Positions 1 through 11,200 of a stretch of 64,000 nucleotides of DNA are shown here, piece after piece. A program made the position numbers and the translations under genes. The notes under the pieces are model-generated. The model did not search any database, had not been told where the DNA came from, and saw only the letters and a list, made by a program, of their open reading frames with translations. Source of the stretch: Hysterangium stoloniferum (taxonomy: Eukaryota; Basidiomycota; Agaricomycetes; Hysterangiales; Hysterangiaceae); assembly GCA_015178975.1 (NCBI GenBank), contig WHVD01000138.1, positions 156,018 to 220,017 of the forward strand, in the 5' to 3' direction. The stretch's first letter is position 1. The number at the start of each line of letters is the position of its first letter.

Positions 1-49
1 ACCCCTCCGCAGGTCACCTGACCCTCTCGTCACCTCCCACTCTACTCCG

Positions 50-478
50 ATGCCTTTAGTCCCTGCGGTGTCTAACATTCCCCTCACTTCCTTGACAACT
101 CGGAGTCCACCGCCCGCCTCTCCCTACTCCCCTTGCATTTCTCTGGGAAGCCCCATTCAGCATCCTAACGATACATTAATGGATATTGATCACCCTATCC
201 CAGAAGTTCTCGCAACGCCTATGGAGGAAGTCCTCGAGGTGCCTCTCTCAGCCACAGACATCTCCAAAGAACCCCCCCCGGCAATGGAAGTCTTTGAGGA
301 GCCTCCCCCCTTAAGCGAAAAAGCAAAAGGGAAACGAAGAACTGATACTCAGGCCGACGAGCCCCTTGTCATTGACCCCCCCCCGGCCCACCCCATTCGC
401 AGCCCCCCGCCGCAGCCATCCTCTCCCCTCCACTCTGAGGATATGGCTGGCCCCTCCCGTCCCTTCCAGTCAAGTTGA
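50..478 (+). CDS. Proline-rich hypothetical ORF
   Basis: An open frame of 142 codons from ATG to TGA. The protein is rich in Pro, Ser and acidic residues, with a short basic patch (KAKGKRR, about residues 91-97) and repeated EVPL/EEPPP-like segments. No domain or catalytic motif is visible, and it looks disordered. It may be the 5' part of the unidentified ORF that restarts at 617, since both lie on the plus strand with only a 140-bp gap, but no clear intron joins them. It could also be a fragment of a transposon ORF1. Product unknown; even whether it is expressed is uncertain. Confidence 0.3.
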   Translation: MPLVPAVSNIPLTSLTTRSPPPASPYSPCISLGSPIQHPNDTLMDIDHPIPEVLATPMEEVLEVPLSATDISKEPPPAMEVFEEPPPLSEKAKGKRRTDTQADEPLVIDPPPAHPIRSPPPQPSSPLHSEDMAGPSRPFQSS

Positions 479-616
479 ATGTGCATGTCCATTAATTACC
501 CCTCCGACATCTTCACCGTGGGATGCACATTAACGCGACTGGGACCAACCCTGCGGCACCCCCTTCTTAAAGGGCATATCCAGGGATAAAGCAGGTCTCT
601 CACGTTGTCAGACCGC

Positions 617-2001
617 ATGAGTGCGTTTTATCTATGCGTGTTAGGATACACACACAGGCCGGGTTTCCGGAGAAACCCGCGGGATATCCGGTAGGACTTG
701 GCTTCAGCTTATAGGCTGCACCCTCGCTAGATCGTGTTGTCCAATTTCAAATGGACGGACGGGGATCCTGGGGAGAGTCCGGGCAGGGTTCGTAGGTCGT
801 AGGTCGTAGGTCGGAGGTCGTGGGTCGTAGGTTGGGGGTCGTGGGTCGTGAGTCGAGTTGGTTGAGAGAGATAGATGCGCCGGAGCCCGTGGGCTCCGAC
901 TAGTGTGAGCGGTCTGATGAGAGTAGGGTTTTAGAGCGGAAAATATATTAGATTACTGGGGGGAATCTAAGCTAATTTTCTGACTGGATTGTATGTACAA
1001 CATCTGCCAGTTTATATAGACTGTGGAATGCATAACATACAAAATCCAGTAATAATGAAACGAAACTAACAAAACATGAAACGGGAATAGTAAACACCAA
1101 ATTGGTGTTAGGAACGGAACGGAACGGAGCGGAGTCCGAATTGTGACAAAGCATAACCCATAACGGGAAATGGAGCAGGAGCGGAGTCCTAAATCATGAC
1201 AGGTCATTTGACTAAAATGGGAATGGGGCTCGATTAGAGTGGTGACGGGATTCTAAGCGGGGACCGGTGACTGATGTGTGGGACGAAGACGGACATAGAC
1301 AGAGATGGAGTCTGGGGGAAGTCCGGTGACTGATATGTGTCGTAATGAGGTTGAACGTAACGAGTCTTGACATGATGGAGTCCGGGCGGGAAATCCTATA
1401 AACAGACAATTGGTGCTTGTAGCGTGTGGGGGCGTACGGGTTAGTGCCGGAGTCCGGCGGGATTGTCCGGTCATAACAACGCGTCAACGACCCTAAGGAA
1501 CAGCTGCGTTTAGTGGAGGATATCAAATGGGTGGAACTCTCCATGTTTCGGTCCTTACTTGTCAACTCTTCTTGTGTTCTTCCTGACCACACACCAATCC
1601 ACTCTGCAGTGGACCTCGTTGACTTGCTGGAGCAACTGTTGCCGGATTCGGACACCTCAAGAGGAATCCCCCCTGGGGGAGACATGAGCTCCACACCGCT
1701 CATGACTCCTACCCCGCCATCACTACACTCTCGACCCCCTCTCATTGCCCGTATTACCAACGCTTCCACTGATCGTGTTCGCGCCATAATTTGAACGCGC
1801 CAGAAGGCCTACGGTCGTTGGGTCTCGTCGATCCAAAAACTGGATGGGTTGACATCCACCAATGACGCTTCGAAGCGGGAGGACATCGCTCTTTCCTTTC
1901 ATGCCAAGCGTCTCGCCTGGGGCAATGCTATCCTACACCTTGGGGGTTCATTGCAGGACGCATGGGGAGGAGTTCCAAGCGTCCTTCGACATCTTCTTTG
2001 A
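617..2001 (+). pseudogene. Unidentified ORF split by a solo LTR
   Basis: The frame starting with ATG at 617 (MSAFYLC) runs to base 638, where a solo LTR begins. On the far side of the LTR, after the duplicated target, the same frame continues from 1484 (NDPKEQLRLVEDIKWVEL) to 1791. A single TGA at 1792-1794 interrupts it, and the frame then stays open (TRQKAYGRWVSSIQ...) to TGA at 1999-2001. This was therefore one coding region of about 180 codons before the insertion. The single TGA is one C-to-T change from CGA. I do not recognise the protein. It is mostly helical-looking with a Pro/Ser-rich middle, and it could be a host gene fragment or part of a retroelement ORF1. A gypsy LTR follows at 2027. 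Confidence 0.45.
639..1478 (+). mobile_element. Solo LTR, family 1, copy 1
   Basis: An 840-bp segment starting TGTTAGGATAC and ending CCGGTCATAACA, i.e. TG...CA ends. It is flanked by ATGCG (634-638) and ACGCG (1479-1483), a 5-bp target duplication with one transition. Related copies lie at 32390-33200, 35699-36523 and 44004-46231. It carries a short degenerate tandem stretch of GTAGGTC/GTGGGTC units at about 790-855 and no coding capacity. The length, ends and target duplication fit a solo LTR left by recombination of an LTR retrotransposon. No matching internal region is in the window, so gypsy or copia origin is unknown. Confidence 0.85.
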
Positions 2002-2026
2002 CATAGCTCTTCGACCTGGGGGGCAC

Positions 2027-2655
2027 TGTGAGAGGTATGGTGAAATACACTCAGGAAATATAGTCGGATGAGCTCTTACTATATCTCCTTTATTATTTCT
2101 ATTTTCTCTCTTTTATTATATCTATAATTAGTTCGACGACCTATGTATGCGGTACATCGACTCTTGTGGGTGCACACATGCCAGACTTATGTATTCTAGC
2201 ACCCGTAGTTTAGAACTCAGACACTTTTACACCGCAACCACGACTTACTCAGACACCTGTTAGTGTCCTGTAAGTTATGATTGGTGTATCGTCTCGACCG
2301 TCACAGACAGGCTTTAGCTACTCATTCAATCTGAGTTTCGAACTGTACCAGTCGAAACTCAATCCTTATCTCAACCCGCGTGGACTACATCCACGCTATT
2401 CTATTATTCGACTCTCTAACTACTCTACTTGGACTCGAGCAGTCGTCCAGAATCGCACTTAACAGTCGATTCTACTTATTCGTTCTAGCTATCTACCTTA
2501 CTTTAGATAGCTACTTCTCTCTACCATATTGAACTAAGTAGTCAATATGCGTTCGGTCTGTATTAGACTTAGACAGTCAATACATTGTGGTATCGTACCT
2601 AAATGGTCAATATTCTTCGTATATAGAACGGTTAGAACTTCTACCACACTTCACA
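2027..2655 (+). mobile_element. Gypsy LTR (gypsy family of this window), plus orientation
   Basis: A 629-bp LTR with TGTGAGAGG at the left and CTTCACA at the right, closely matching the LTRs at 5561-6155 and 14721-15346. The last of these is followed by a primer-binding site and gag, which fixes the family as Ty3/gypsy. The flanks (GGCAC / CAAGC) do not form a target duplication. On the right it abuts a gypsy gag in the opposite orientation, which suggests recombination between copies rather than a simple insertion. Confidence 0.8.
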
Positions 2656-4725
2656 CAAGCGTTAATCAGAGCTTCTTGCAGGTTATTAGCATAAGTCTGC
2701 AAACTCATAATATCGTCGATGGGTTGTCCTTGAAGAAGGTAGAACCATTCCGTAGGCAGCGTGAGAATGAGTCTGCGTGTCTCATCTCCTCTGGCCTCTG
2801 TCCTGGTGGGCCCCCGTACAGGAAACAATAGAGTTTAACTCTCTGCTGGATATAGTGGATGGGTGTCTCATGATCGTGACCAGCTTGTCGAAATTTCATG
2901 GCTTCCCATTCTAAGGCCAAGGATTCACGCCAGTGAGTTCCAAGCAATCCTTCCACAATGCCCCAGAGAAATGACCCATGAGATTGACTGAATTCAGTAC
3001 GATGCTCACAGTCTAGGGTGCTCCACCAGACCTTAGCGTTTCCCGTGAGTCATCTTGGCAGAGCAACTCCTAACATCACACTCAAAGAATCTGATATCTC
3101 CGCAAGACTCATGATGTCCATGATATAATCCAAGGCCTTGGATTGGGCTCCATCATATTCGGGGAGGTCAGACCATTTGATCTTAAGGTCGTTGGTGTTA
3201 AGAGTGATCTTCTTGTCCTTAGGTAAGTCATCAATAAGCGCGCTAGCTTGAGACCACATCGGAGTTCGAAAAGGGGTATTAGGCACTCCATTGTGGCACT
3301 CCCCACGTCCTGAGTTCCCTCCTCGGTCTGAAGTATTCGAACTCCCGGATGAATCACTAGGGGGTCCTCCTGATGGCAAGAAGGGATTCAAAGTGATCGG
3401 CAGAGAATGGTGGGGACCGTCTGGGTTCAGTGATCCTCGACCAGCAACTGGGCCAGCTATACCCTCAGTGAACGCTGTAGAGAAGGACGGTCGACCCTCG
3501 CTGGCGACCGATTGGTTTCTGACAGTGGTCACCTCGTTCCCGACATTAGGGCTGTTGGAAACTTCCTCAAACGCGACGCGAGAGCGAGGATCTCCCTGAA
3601 AAGGCGTGGACCAGGTTCCATCGCGATTTGTCTCTCGATCTCCATCGTGTTCAGGAGTCGACACCGCTGAGGTTGATGAAAGGGAGCAGAGACCTCAATC
3701 CTCTTTTCTTGAAGGTGTTCTATCACCTGCGTCCTCAAATCCAGCGGAAAGTCCTCCAATATCACAGGACGGTTGAGAGAACATAGGAAACGAGTATCTG
3801 GAGACCCATTTAGGTTGCAAACGAACGAATTAGTCGTGGAGATAGGCAAATTGGGGACCTGAATCGAGTCATTATAGGGGAGGAGTACCTCTAAAACCAT
3901 CTTATTGAGTCTTCTTTGATTTCGCTTCAGCCAACCCCTTAAAGTGAAGTATGCAAATGGCAGATTTGGCGTGACTCCATTGAGAGACTCCTCCAACATG
4001 CGGATGTACATGTACTGGTAGTCAACCTTAGGCACGACATGATGTCCGCCGAGCAGGACGTGCAGGATCTGCAACGCATCATCATGTGTACGAAGTGCTT
4101 CAAGGAATAGAGAAAACACCTCCCCCTTGAGAATCCTTCTTCCTCCTTCCATAGCAGTAGTCACCTCGTTCGACCATTCGGGAATCGATCGGGTCAAGTC
4201 CTCAAGGTTCCCTGGTCATGTGAATAAATCTCATGCCGATAAGATCGCCTGGTAACGACCTAGCCAAACTGCTACAGTCACTGGTAAAATGGGATAATCT
4301 GTATTGTACTCCTCTACAAAGGGAGTAACCAGATCCTTGGAGATTCGATCGGTGTAGTACATATCCCATTGTAAATTGATGGGCTGAGCATAAATCATAT
4401 GACCTCCGAGGAACTGCTTGAGAATAACCTGTCTCAGAGGGAACTTGAGAACGGGCATGGGTGCTCGACCAGGCTCAACATTGGCTCCAGGGGCGTTCAA
4501 CTGCCCGGGTGACGAGTGTTCTTCAGGTGGGTCGGGTGGAATGTTCGTTGACGATTCTGCTACTACTCCGGAAGGATCCTCCAGAGGAGTTGATCCTTGG
4601 AGAGTCAACGAAGACTTCCTCAAAGTGACGTTACGGGGTGGTTCCAAATTAGTGGATTTTTGACGAGGCATGGAGCTACTTGGAGCTGATGAAGACCTAG
4701 GTGTTTGGTTCTTGCCCATAGTCAT
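2656..4725 (-). pseudogene. Ty3/gypsy gag, decayed (element B)
   Basis: Minus-strand gag starting near 4725 (MTMGKNQTPRSSSAPSS) and broken by frameshifts and stops into pieces at 4725-4231, 4197-3529, 3664-3050 and 2956-2607. It matches the plus-strand gag of element A (15423-17560) segment by segment: the N-terminal PRNVTLRKSSLT block, the middle DYQYMYIRMLEESLNG block, and the capsid-like DLPEYDGAQSKALDYIMDIM and PTEWFYLLQGQPIDDIMSLQ blocks. It stops inside the capsid region at 2656, where a plus-oriented LTR begins. Zinc knuckle, protease and RT are absent. Gag would form the particle core in an active element; this one cannot. Confidence 0.85.
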
Positions 4726-4783
4726 TCACGTGTTCGGGTTTTAGTAGTCCAATAATAAGATCTTTCTTCGTAGAAAAAGAATG

Positions 4784-4801
4784 GTCCTGCCCGGATCACC
4801 A
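4784..4801 (-). other. Primer-binding site of gypsy element B
   Basis: Reading on the minus strand, TGGTGATCCGGGC follows two bases after the LTR end CTTCACA. The same arrangement occurs in element A at 15348 and in the fragment at about 13985-14000. A TGG start is what is expected for pairing to a tRNA 3' CCA end; which tRNA is not determined. Confidence 0.6.
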
Positions 4802-4802
4802 C

Positions 4803-5395
4803 TGTGAAGAGTCGATAGATTCTGACCACTCAATGTACGAAGAATAGTATTTATTCAACTACTATTATTAAGTATTGACCGTTCTGTACAATACTGTAGC
4901 TTACTAGACTGATAGTACTAGTAAAGGATGCACTACACGTCACAAGAGCAACTGTACAGTTGCTCGTGACAATAAGGACTGGAGAAAAGAAGAGTTGACC
5001 TTTACGGTACAACTTGTAGCTAGAAGTAAGAAAGATAATCAGCGAAAGACTGAATATCAAAGGTAGAGATATAGCAGCGCGAATCGACTAGAGTGTCGAC
5101 AAGCGTAAAGACTTGAGAGTGGGACTTGACCTTCGCGGTTCGAGTCCAAAGATTATTAGTATGCAAGAAGTTGCTACTTTTATAAGTAGCTGAGACGTTA
5201 CCCTTGACACCTCTCGCTATTCGACGTCTGGGTCGTTACGAGGTGGTGTCTGCTGGGTAAAAAGGTGTCTATCTTTTGGCGCCGAGAGTGCCCATAGGTA
5301 TACACAAGACTTCGAACTAAGAAATACAGGTATGCTCAAAGGATATAGAGAATTAAAGAAAAGGAATAGAAACTAGATAATAAAGTACTATAATA
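4803..5395 (-). mobile_element. Diverged 5' LTR of gypsy element B
   Basis: The proximal part, reading minus from 4803, is recognisably the gypsy LTR (TGTGAAGAG as seen on the plus strand, then the inverted TAGATAGTTGA-type and GTGTCTGGG blocks). Similarity fades towards 5300, and the outer end near 5395 is placed only approximately. It is oriented with the gag at 2656-4725. It is more diverged than the three plus-strand LTRs, so this copy is older or from a subfamily. Confidence 0.55.
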
Positions 5396-5401
5396 TGCAT
5401 A

Positions 5402-5584
5402 TTATTCCACTGTCCAATCATGCATATATGCATACCCTTCACAGTGATTGTGTCGCCACCATTTCACATGCCATCTTTTGGGATCAGAATCATGATCAAG
5501 TCGAATTAGCTGCACAGGATAATAATACTTCCCATGTTGGGCAAGGGCACCCAAACCAGGTGTGAGAGGTATGGCGAAATACAC
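5402..5584 (-). pseudogene. Fragment with a YYPVQLI / WHVKWWR motif
   Basis: A 60-codon minus-strand frame with HGKYYYPVQLIRLD and RWHVKWWRHNHC, followed by TAA. Blocks of the form YYPxRLI...WxVxWWR recur, to my memory, in repeat-associated hypothetical proteins of Agaricomycetes and may be a small beta-barrel (Tudor/BAH-like) fold; this is recall, not something tested. The frame is cut on its upstream side by the gypsy LTR at 5561. It may be the downstream remainder of the GCM-type gene at 6156-6736 or a separate fragment. Confidence 0.35.
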
Positions 5585-6155
5585 TCAGGAAATATAGTCG
5601 AATGAGCTCTTACTATATTTCCTTTATTATTTCTGTTTTGTCTCTTTTATTATATCTATAATTAGTTCGACCACCTATGTATGCGGTACATCGACTCTTG
5701 TGGGCGCACACACACCAGACTTATGTATTCTAGCGCCCGTAGTTTAGAACTCAGACACTTTTTACACCACAACCACGACTTACCCAGACACCTTTTAGTG
5801 TCCTGTAAGTTGTGATTGGTGCATCATCTCGACCATCACAGACAGGCTTTAGCTATCTACTCAATCTGAGTTTCGAACTGTACCAGTCGAAACTCAATCC
5901 TTATCTCAACCTGTGTGGACTACATCCACGCTACTCTATTATCCGACTCTCTAGTTACTCTACTTTGCACTCGAGCAGTCGTTCAGAATCGCACTTAACA
6001 GTCAATTCTACTTATTCGTTCTAGCTATCTACTTACTTTAGATAGCCACTTCTCTCTACTGTATTGAACTAAGGAGTCAATACATTGTGGTATCGTACCT
6101 AAACGGTCAATATTCTTCGTATATAGAACGGTTAGAACTTCTACCACTCTTCACA
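5561..6155 (+). mobile_element. Gypsy LTR inserted in a minus-strand gene
   Basis: A 595-bp LTR from TGTGAGAGG to CTTCACA with the same blocks as 2027-2655 and 14721-15346. The flanks (CCAGG / CATTG) do not show a target duplication, so flanking sequence has probably been lost or the copy moved by recombination. It separates the GCM-type fragment on the right from the YYPVQLI fragment on the left. Confidence 0.8.
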
Positions 6156-6736
6156 CATTGTGATACATAATCCCATTCTTATAATGAATAATTGTGGACA
6201 ATACATTGAATATCACATGTTGTAAATTCCATCCACAGTCACAACTGCGGTTTAATTGTTTTTGAATACCAGTATCTCTAGTCTGAGGCCGAATGATAAT
6301 ATCACAGTCAGGATTTTTGCAATGTATGATACCCAAACATTTACATTTTGTATGCTTTCCATGATCTAAAGTTGGAGAATTTATATCATGGTGTTTATCC
6401 CCACCTAGCACTACAGTTGCCCAGTGAACAGATAACTTGTTGAGGGCTTTATATTCAGAATGTGTAAACTGATGTGACCATTCACCATCAGGCCATCCAT
6501 CCCAGTCTTGAACCTTTTTATTCTCCATTGGTCTGATAGATGATTGTGGAGCCTTGAGATGGTGATAATTGCTCTAATTTTGGTAAAGGAACTGAGGGAG
6601 TAGCAATGGTAATGCTAGGCTTTGATGGCTTGGAAGTAACATCATCAGAAATAGTGTGAGGTGGGGCTTGGGAATTGAATATAGATGGAGTGATGTGATT
6701 TGGATTTAAAAAATAACCAAAAGGATTTCCTATCAA
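6156..6736 (-). pseudogene. GCM-type zinc-binding domain protein, broken
   Basis: Minus-strand frames at 6736-6518 and 6528-6156 overlap with a frameshift. The second reads WDGWPDGEWSHQFTHSEYKA, then KLSVHWATVVLGGDKHH, a Cys/His-rich stretch (CKCLGIIHCKNPDCDIIIRP) and CDCGW, ending at NGIMYHN where the gypsy LTR starts. The spacing of Cys and His residues and the IIIRPQTR motif resemble the GCM/WRKY-like DNA-binding module found with MULE-type transposases and with lineage-specific proteins of Agaricomycetes. It was probably a DNA-binding protein of a DNA transposon or a domesticated relative. The upstream half (about 70 codons, Ser/Pro-rich) has no domain. No catalytic transposase segment is visible. 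Confidence 0.55.
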
Positions 6737-8212
6737 TAATGAATTAATTATTCTGTATTAAATAATTGAGTATAACTTGTACCTTCCAGGTCATAACCAG
6801 GTAACATCCTAGGTGGATAAGGTCCATGATGGTATAGTTCAGCAACTACATATATAATTTAGTAAAACATAGAAATGATTAAAGGAAACTTGGCATACCT
6901 TTTCCAGGGGTAGATATTGTTGGTTCACAGTCTTTGATATTGATAATATCAGGCCTGGAATGAAATCCAAATAACTTGTGAAAATAATGGAACAGAAACT
7001 ATATAAATAGTATATAAGAATTAATTCAAAAGGTATTATAATAATATACCATTAGAGAAATAAGAGAGATAGTTCCCAGATAAGAGGAATGGCTGAATAA
7101 ATTTCAAAAAGTCTAATAAGCAGTGTAAGTGATCCAATAAGCCAAGACTTCCAAAGTATACATTCACAGGGATCCAAAGTGTCCACAGATGATGCTTCTT
7201 GACCGATATGATATTCCATCAGCAGAGAAGGAAAAGAGATGGCTATCTAAGAGAATGGATAGTATCTTTCCAAAGCAAGAGATTCCCAAAACTCTTACAG
7301 AAGTGTAGAATAACTGGAAAGAAACAATGCTCTATAACACTGGATGAATAGAGAAGCTGATCAGAGTGTCACCAAAAGATATAGTGTGATTTGGCTCAAG
7401 AATTGGAGAGGTTGACTGTCGAGGCTCGAAAATATTTCAAACTCCGACATTGAATCTCACTGTAGGGGTGCCGCGAAAAGTGGACAATTGCCGCGAATAT
7501 ACATTTTGGCTTCAAACTAAAACATAGCTATATTTTGAATGGTAATACTCAAAATACCATTTTAAATGATATATGCTCTTCAAAAAAGGACTATTTACAA
7601 TTTTAAACATCCAAACCCAGTCTTAAAGTAAATTAACAGGGCCCCAATGAACAGATTGATATATTTATTAGAGTAAACTGCAAGCCTGGGGAGCAAGTTG
7701 AATGACTCTCTATGTAGGGCAGAGAATGCGACTTAGATAGAGCGGTGTAGAGATAAACCGATGCTATAACTAGGCTTCCAGTTGAGGTTTCTACTCCTCA
7801 ACTGGGGCTAACTATATACTATATTACATGGTTAGTGCATGGGTCTGTGCTCACAAGGAACTCGGAACTCCGTCACTAAACTAATAATACTATCACGGAA
7901 GTCCATGAACCGGCGATAACCTAAGCAGTCACAATACAAGGTATGAGGTCATACTAATAGATGATACCTCATATTCCAACAATATTATGAAGAACATAGA
8001 CAAAACTATGTCTATTTTATGCTAGGTAAATGTGTCTTTGAAGGCATTTTGAGGTGTTCGCGGCAGTCGCGACACCTGCGCGGCACTTTCCCATGGCCCG
8101 AAGTAACTGTGGGAAAAGCCAGGTGACTTGTCACGCTTATCGGTCTTCAGTCTCCACCGCACGTTCGGACAAATTACACCAGCTTCCCTTACCACAAACA
8201 AATTTCCAAACT
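6737..8212. other. Gene-poor stretch upstream of the NLR
   Basis: Mostly AT-rich sequence without a convincing gene. At about 7181-7345 (+) a short coding-like frame reads MMLLDRYDIPSAEKEKRWLS and KRMDSIFPKQEIPKTL before an in-frame TAG; it resembles a decayed exon but I cannot name it. The last 150 bp before the NLR start include two in-frame ATGs (8054, 8093) that could extend the NLR by up to 53 residues. No clear TATA element was found. Confidence 0.3.
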
Positions 8213-11200
8213 ATGATTCCTATCTTTAAGCGTTTGAAACGAGCCTTTCTTTTATACCCTGCAGAGTCAGAACCTCTGGGTTCTTTTCTGATCCCTCCCC
8301 AGCAGTTACGGTCTAAAGGTTCCTTATCGCCTTCAGTGGGACTACTAAGTGATACATTCCAATCCAACGCCCAAGAACAAACCCGCTCTCAGGGTTTCGG
8401 CATCGAGGAGCTTGAACCAGGTATTTCTCCGTTAATCGAGTAAGCAATCAAACTTCGAATTTTATTGTCCACCAAGAGTCAACTACGTCTTTTACAGCAT
8501 CGTGGCCATCCACGGCTTGGATGGCCATCGTGAAGCATCGTGGACAGCAGACAACGGTAAACTGTGGCTTCGTGATCTCTTGCCCCGGGATGTACCGTCC
8601 GCTCGGATTTTGACATATGGGTATGATGCCTACACCGAGAGCACGGCTACATCATCCACACAGACCTTGGATGATCACGCAGAGAACTTCCTCGCACGCC
8701 TGGCTGCGTTAAGAGCAACTTCAGATACTACGGTTCGTACAATTCAAGTCTAGCGAACTTGTCGTTTCCTCATAAGAGGTGCTCCAGAAACGGCCCATAA
8801 TTTTTATTGCGCACAGCCTTGGCGGGATTATTCTCAAACACGTAGGTTGATTTCTGTAATAATTATCCGGCTGTAATTCAATGTTGATGCCTGTCAGGCT
8901 TTGATACGAGCCAGTCAGGCACACAGAGGTCACCTGGTCGAACACAAATGGATAGCTTTGTCTACATATGGTATTCTATTCCTCGCCACACCACATCAAG
9001 GCACCACTGCCATTACCAACCCTGCTAATCAATTGCTGAAACTTGCATCGCTATCCAGCAAAACTAATAATGTGTTGTTGAAGCACTTGATTTCCAACTC
9101 TGAGTGGTTGCAGCAGCAGTCTTCTTCTTACAGTGCAATAAGTACAAATTTCCATACCAAATTCTTTCATGAGTCTCTTAAGACCGTTCTTCCTGATAAA
9201 AGTTCTCAAATTGTAAGCCTCCATAAGCTTATGACCCTGTACAAATTTACAGTGCCACTTACAGATTGTTCCGAAATTTTCTGCGATGATTTCAGGGGCC
9301 AATATGGAGGCGGTAGGGATGGCTAAGGATCATAATGGGATGACCAAATTTGCATCTGAAAGTGATGATGACTTCATTTTCATATCAATGACAATTCAAG
9401 ATATGATCAAGAAAGCACCACCCCCAATACAACTCCGGTGGACTAAGTTTGAGCATGCTGGTGAGAAATATTTATTAAATATTTGGGATATTGACATCAA
9501 TTGGTACAATAGAGGTGGAGTCCACAGGAATGACATACAGGGCCAAACTTCGCCCTAGTCCAAGATTCTTGGGACAGGAGGAATATCTTTCAACACTGAG
9601 GAAATTCTTTGGCCCTGATGATTCTCAGCCATGGAGGCACTTCCTTTTATATGGGATGGCAGGAGTTGGGAAGACTCAGATATGTTTGAAATTTATTGAA
9701 GATGTGCTGGCCAATGATTAGTAAGTAACAAGTGACTTCAATTGGGTCTATTCTATAGGTTCTCATTAATGAATCAGTAACTATTGGAGAATTGTCTGGA
9801 TTGATGCCACAGACACAATGACCTTACAAAATGGCTTTGCCAGTATTGCAGATGATCCTGATGTTAGAGCACAAGGTGTTGAAAGGTCCAGTGATGCAGT
9901 TGTGGAATGGCTGTCTCATAATAGAAAGAAGTGGCTCCTTATATTGGATAATGCTGATGGGATGGATGATGAAATCCTTCAATATTTGGACAAAATCAGG
10001 TTGATTCATGCCCTGATTACAAGCCGGAGTCCTGTTCTTGGGGCCCATGTACAGTCATGCATTGAAATTCTACCAATGGATGAAGACAGTGCTATTTCTC
10101 TGTTTTGGATTGCAGGAAAGCTTCAAAAGGAATCTGATAGTACAATGGTTACAATGTCAAAACATATTGTAACAACATTAGGTTCCTTGCCCCTTGCTGT
10201 GGACATTGCAGGAGCAACAATATCTGCAGGACTATGCACACTTGATGATTATTTGAAAATGTACCAAACACAGACAGCAAACTTGTTGGATGCTAACCAT
10301 CCTTCTCTGAAAGGAGCATCCAGATACAACCACACTGTGTATAGTGCATTGAATGTCTCATATAATCTCATTGAAACATCTGTCACCTTTTCTGAAACTG
10401 CACAGAATGCCTTATTCATCCTGAGAGTATTAAGTTACTTTCACCATCAGAATATCATGGAAACAATGTTCAAACAAGCTGCAGAGTCCATTCCCACAGT
10501 CATTAATGATGAACAACTGCAAACTACAACATCTGATCTTCCCACTCATTTGCTTAAATGTAATGAGGATGGAGAATGGACAAGCATGGAGTTTAGGCAG
10601 GCAATGCAAGTATTATGTGATTATTCCTTGCTATTTAAAGGTGATGATGCACATGGGTCTCTTTTTTGGACAATACATCCTGTGATTCATACATGGTGCA
10701 GAGACAGAGCTTTGAGGGGGAATAATTCTCTTTACATATGCACAGCAAGAGCTCTCTTAGTAGGAGCTATCCCAAGTGGAGATAGTATAGAGGATATTAT
10801 GAGACGAAGGAATATTTTACTCCACATTCAAGCATTTAGAAGTAGCAGCTGTGGTGGAAAGGATCTGAATGTTTATTATGATGACATGTTTAGCAAATTT
10901 TCAATGATATTGAGAGAATTTGGCCACTGGGAAATTGCAAATGCTATGCAGAAAATTTTATTGACAAAGAGAGACAATGTATTAGGTGCACAGCACTCTG
11001 ACACCATTGAAGCCAAGGCTAATTTGGCAAAAACCTACAGTGACCTGGGAAGGCTCAAGGAGGCAGAGGTGCTTCAGCTTCAGGTGTTGGAAGCCCAACA
11101 GCTTATATTAGGTCCAGAGCACCCTGACACCATTCTAGCCAAGGCCAATTTGGCAATCACCTACAGGGACCTGGGATGGCCCAAGGAGGCAGAGGTGCTT

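Noticed and set aside
785-860. Telomere-like GGTCGTAGGTCGT repeats
   Set aside because: They occur inside each family-1 LTR and do not match the TTAGGG repeat expected in basidiomycetes.
8054-8212. NLR start at 8054 giving 53 extra residues
   Set aside because: Possible, but the extra segment has no family resemblance while the protein from 8213 begins as related hydrolase-NLRs do.
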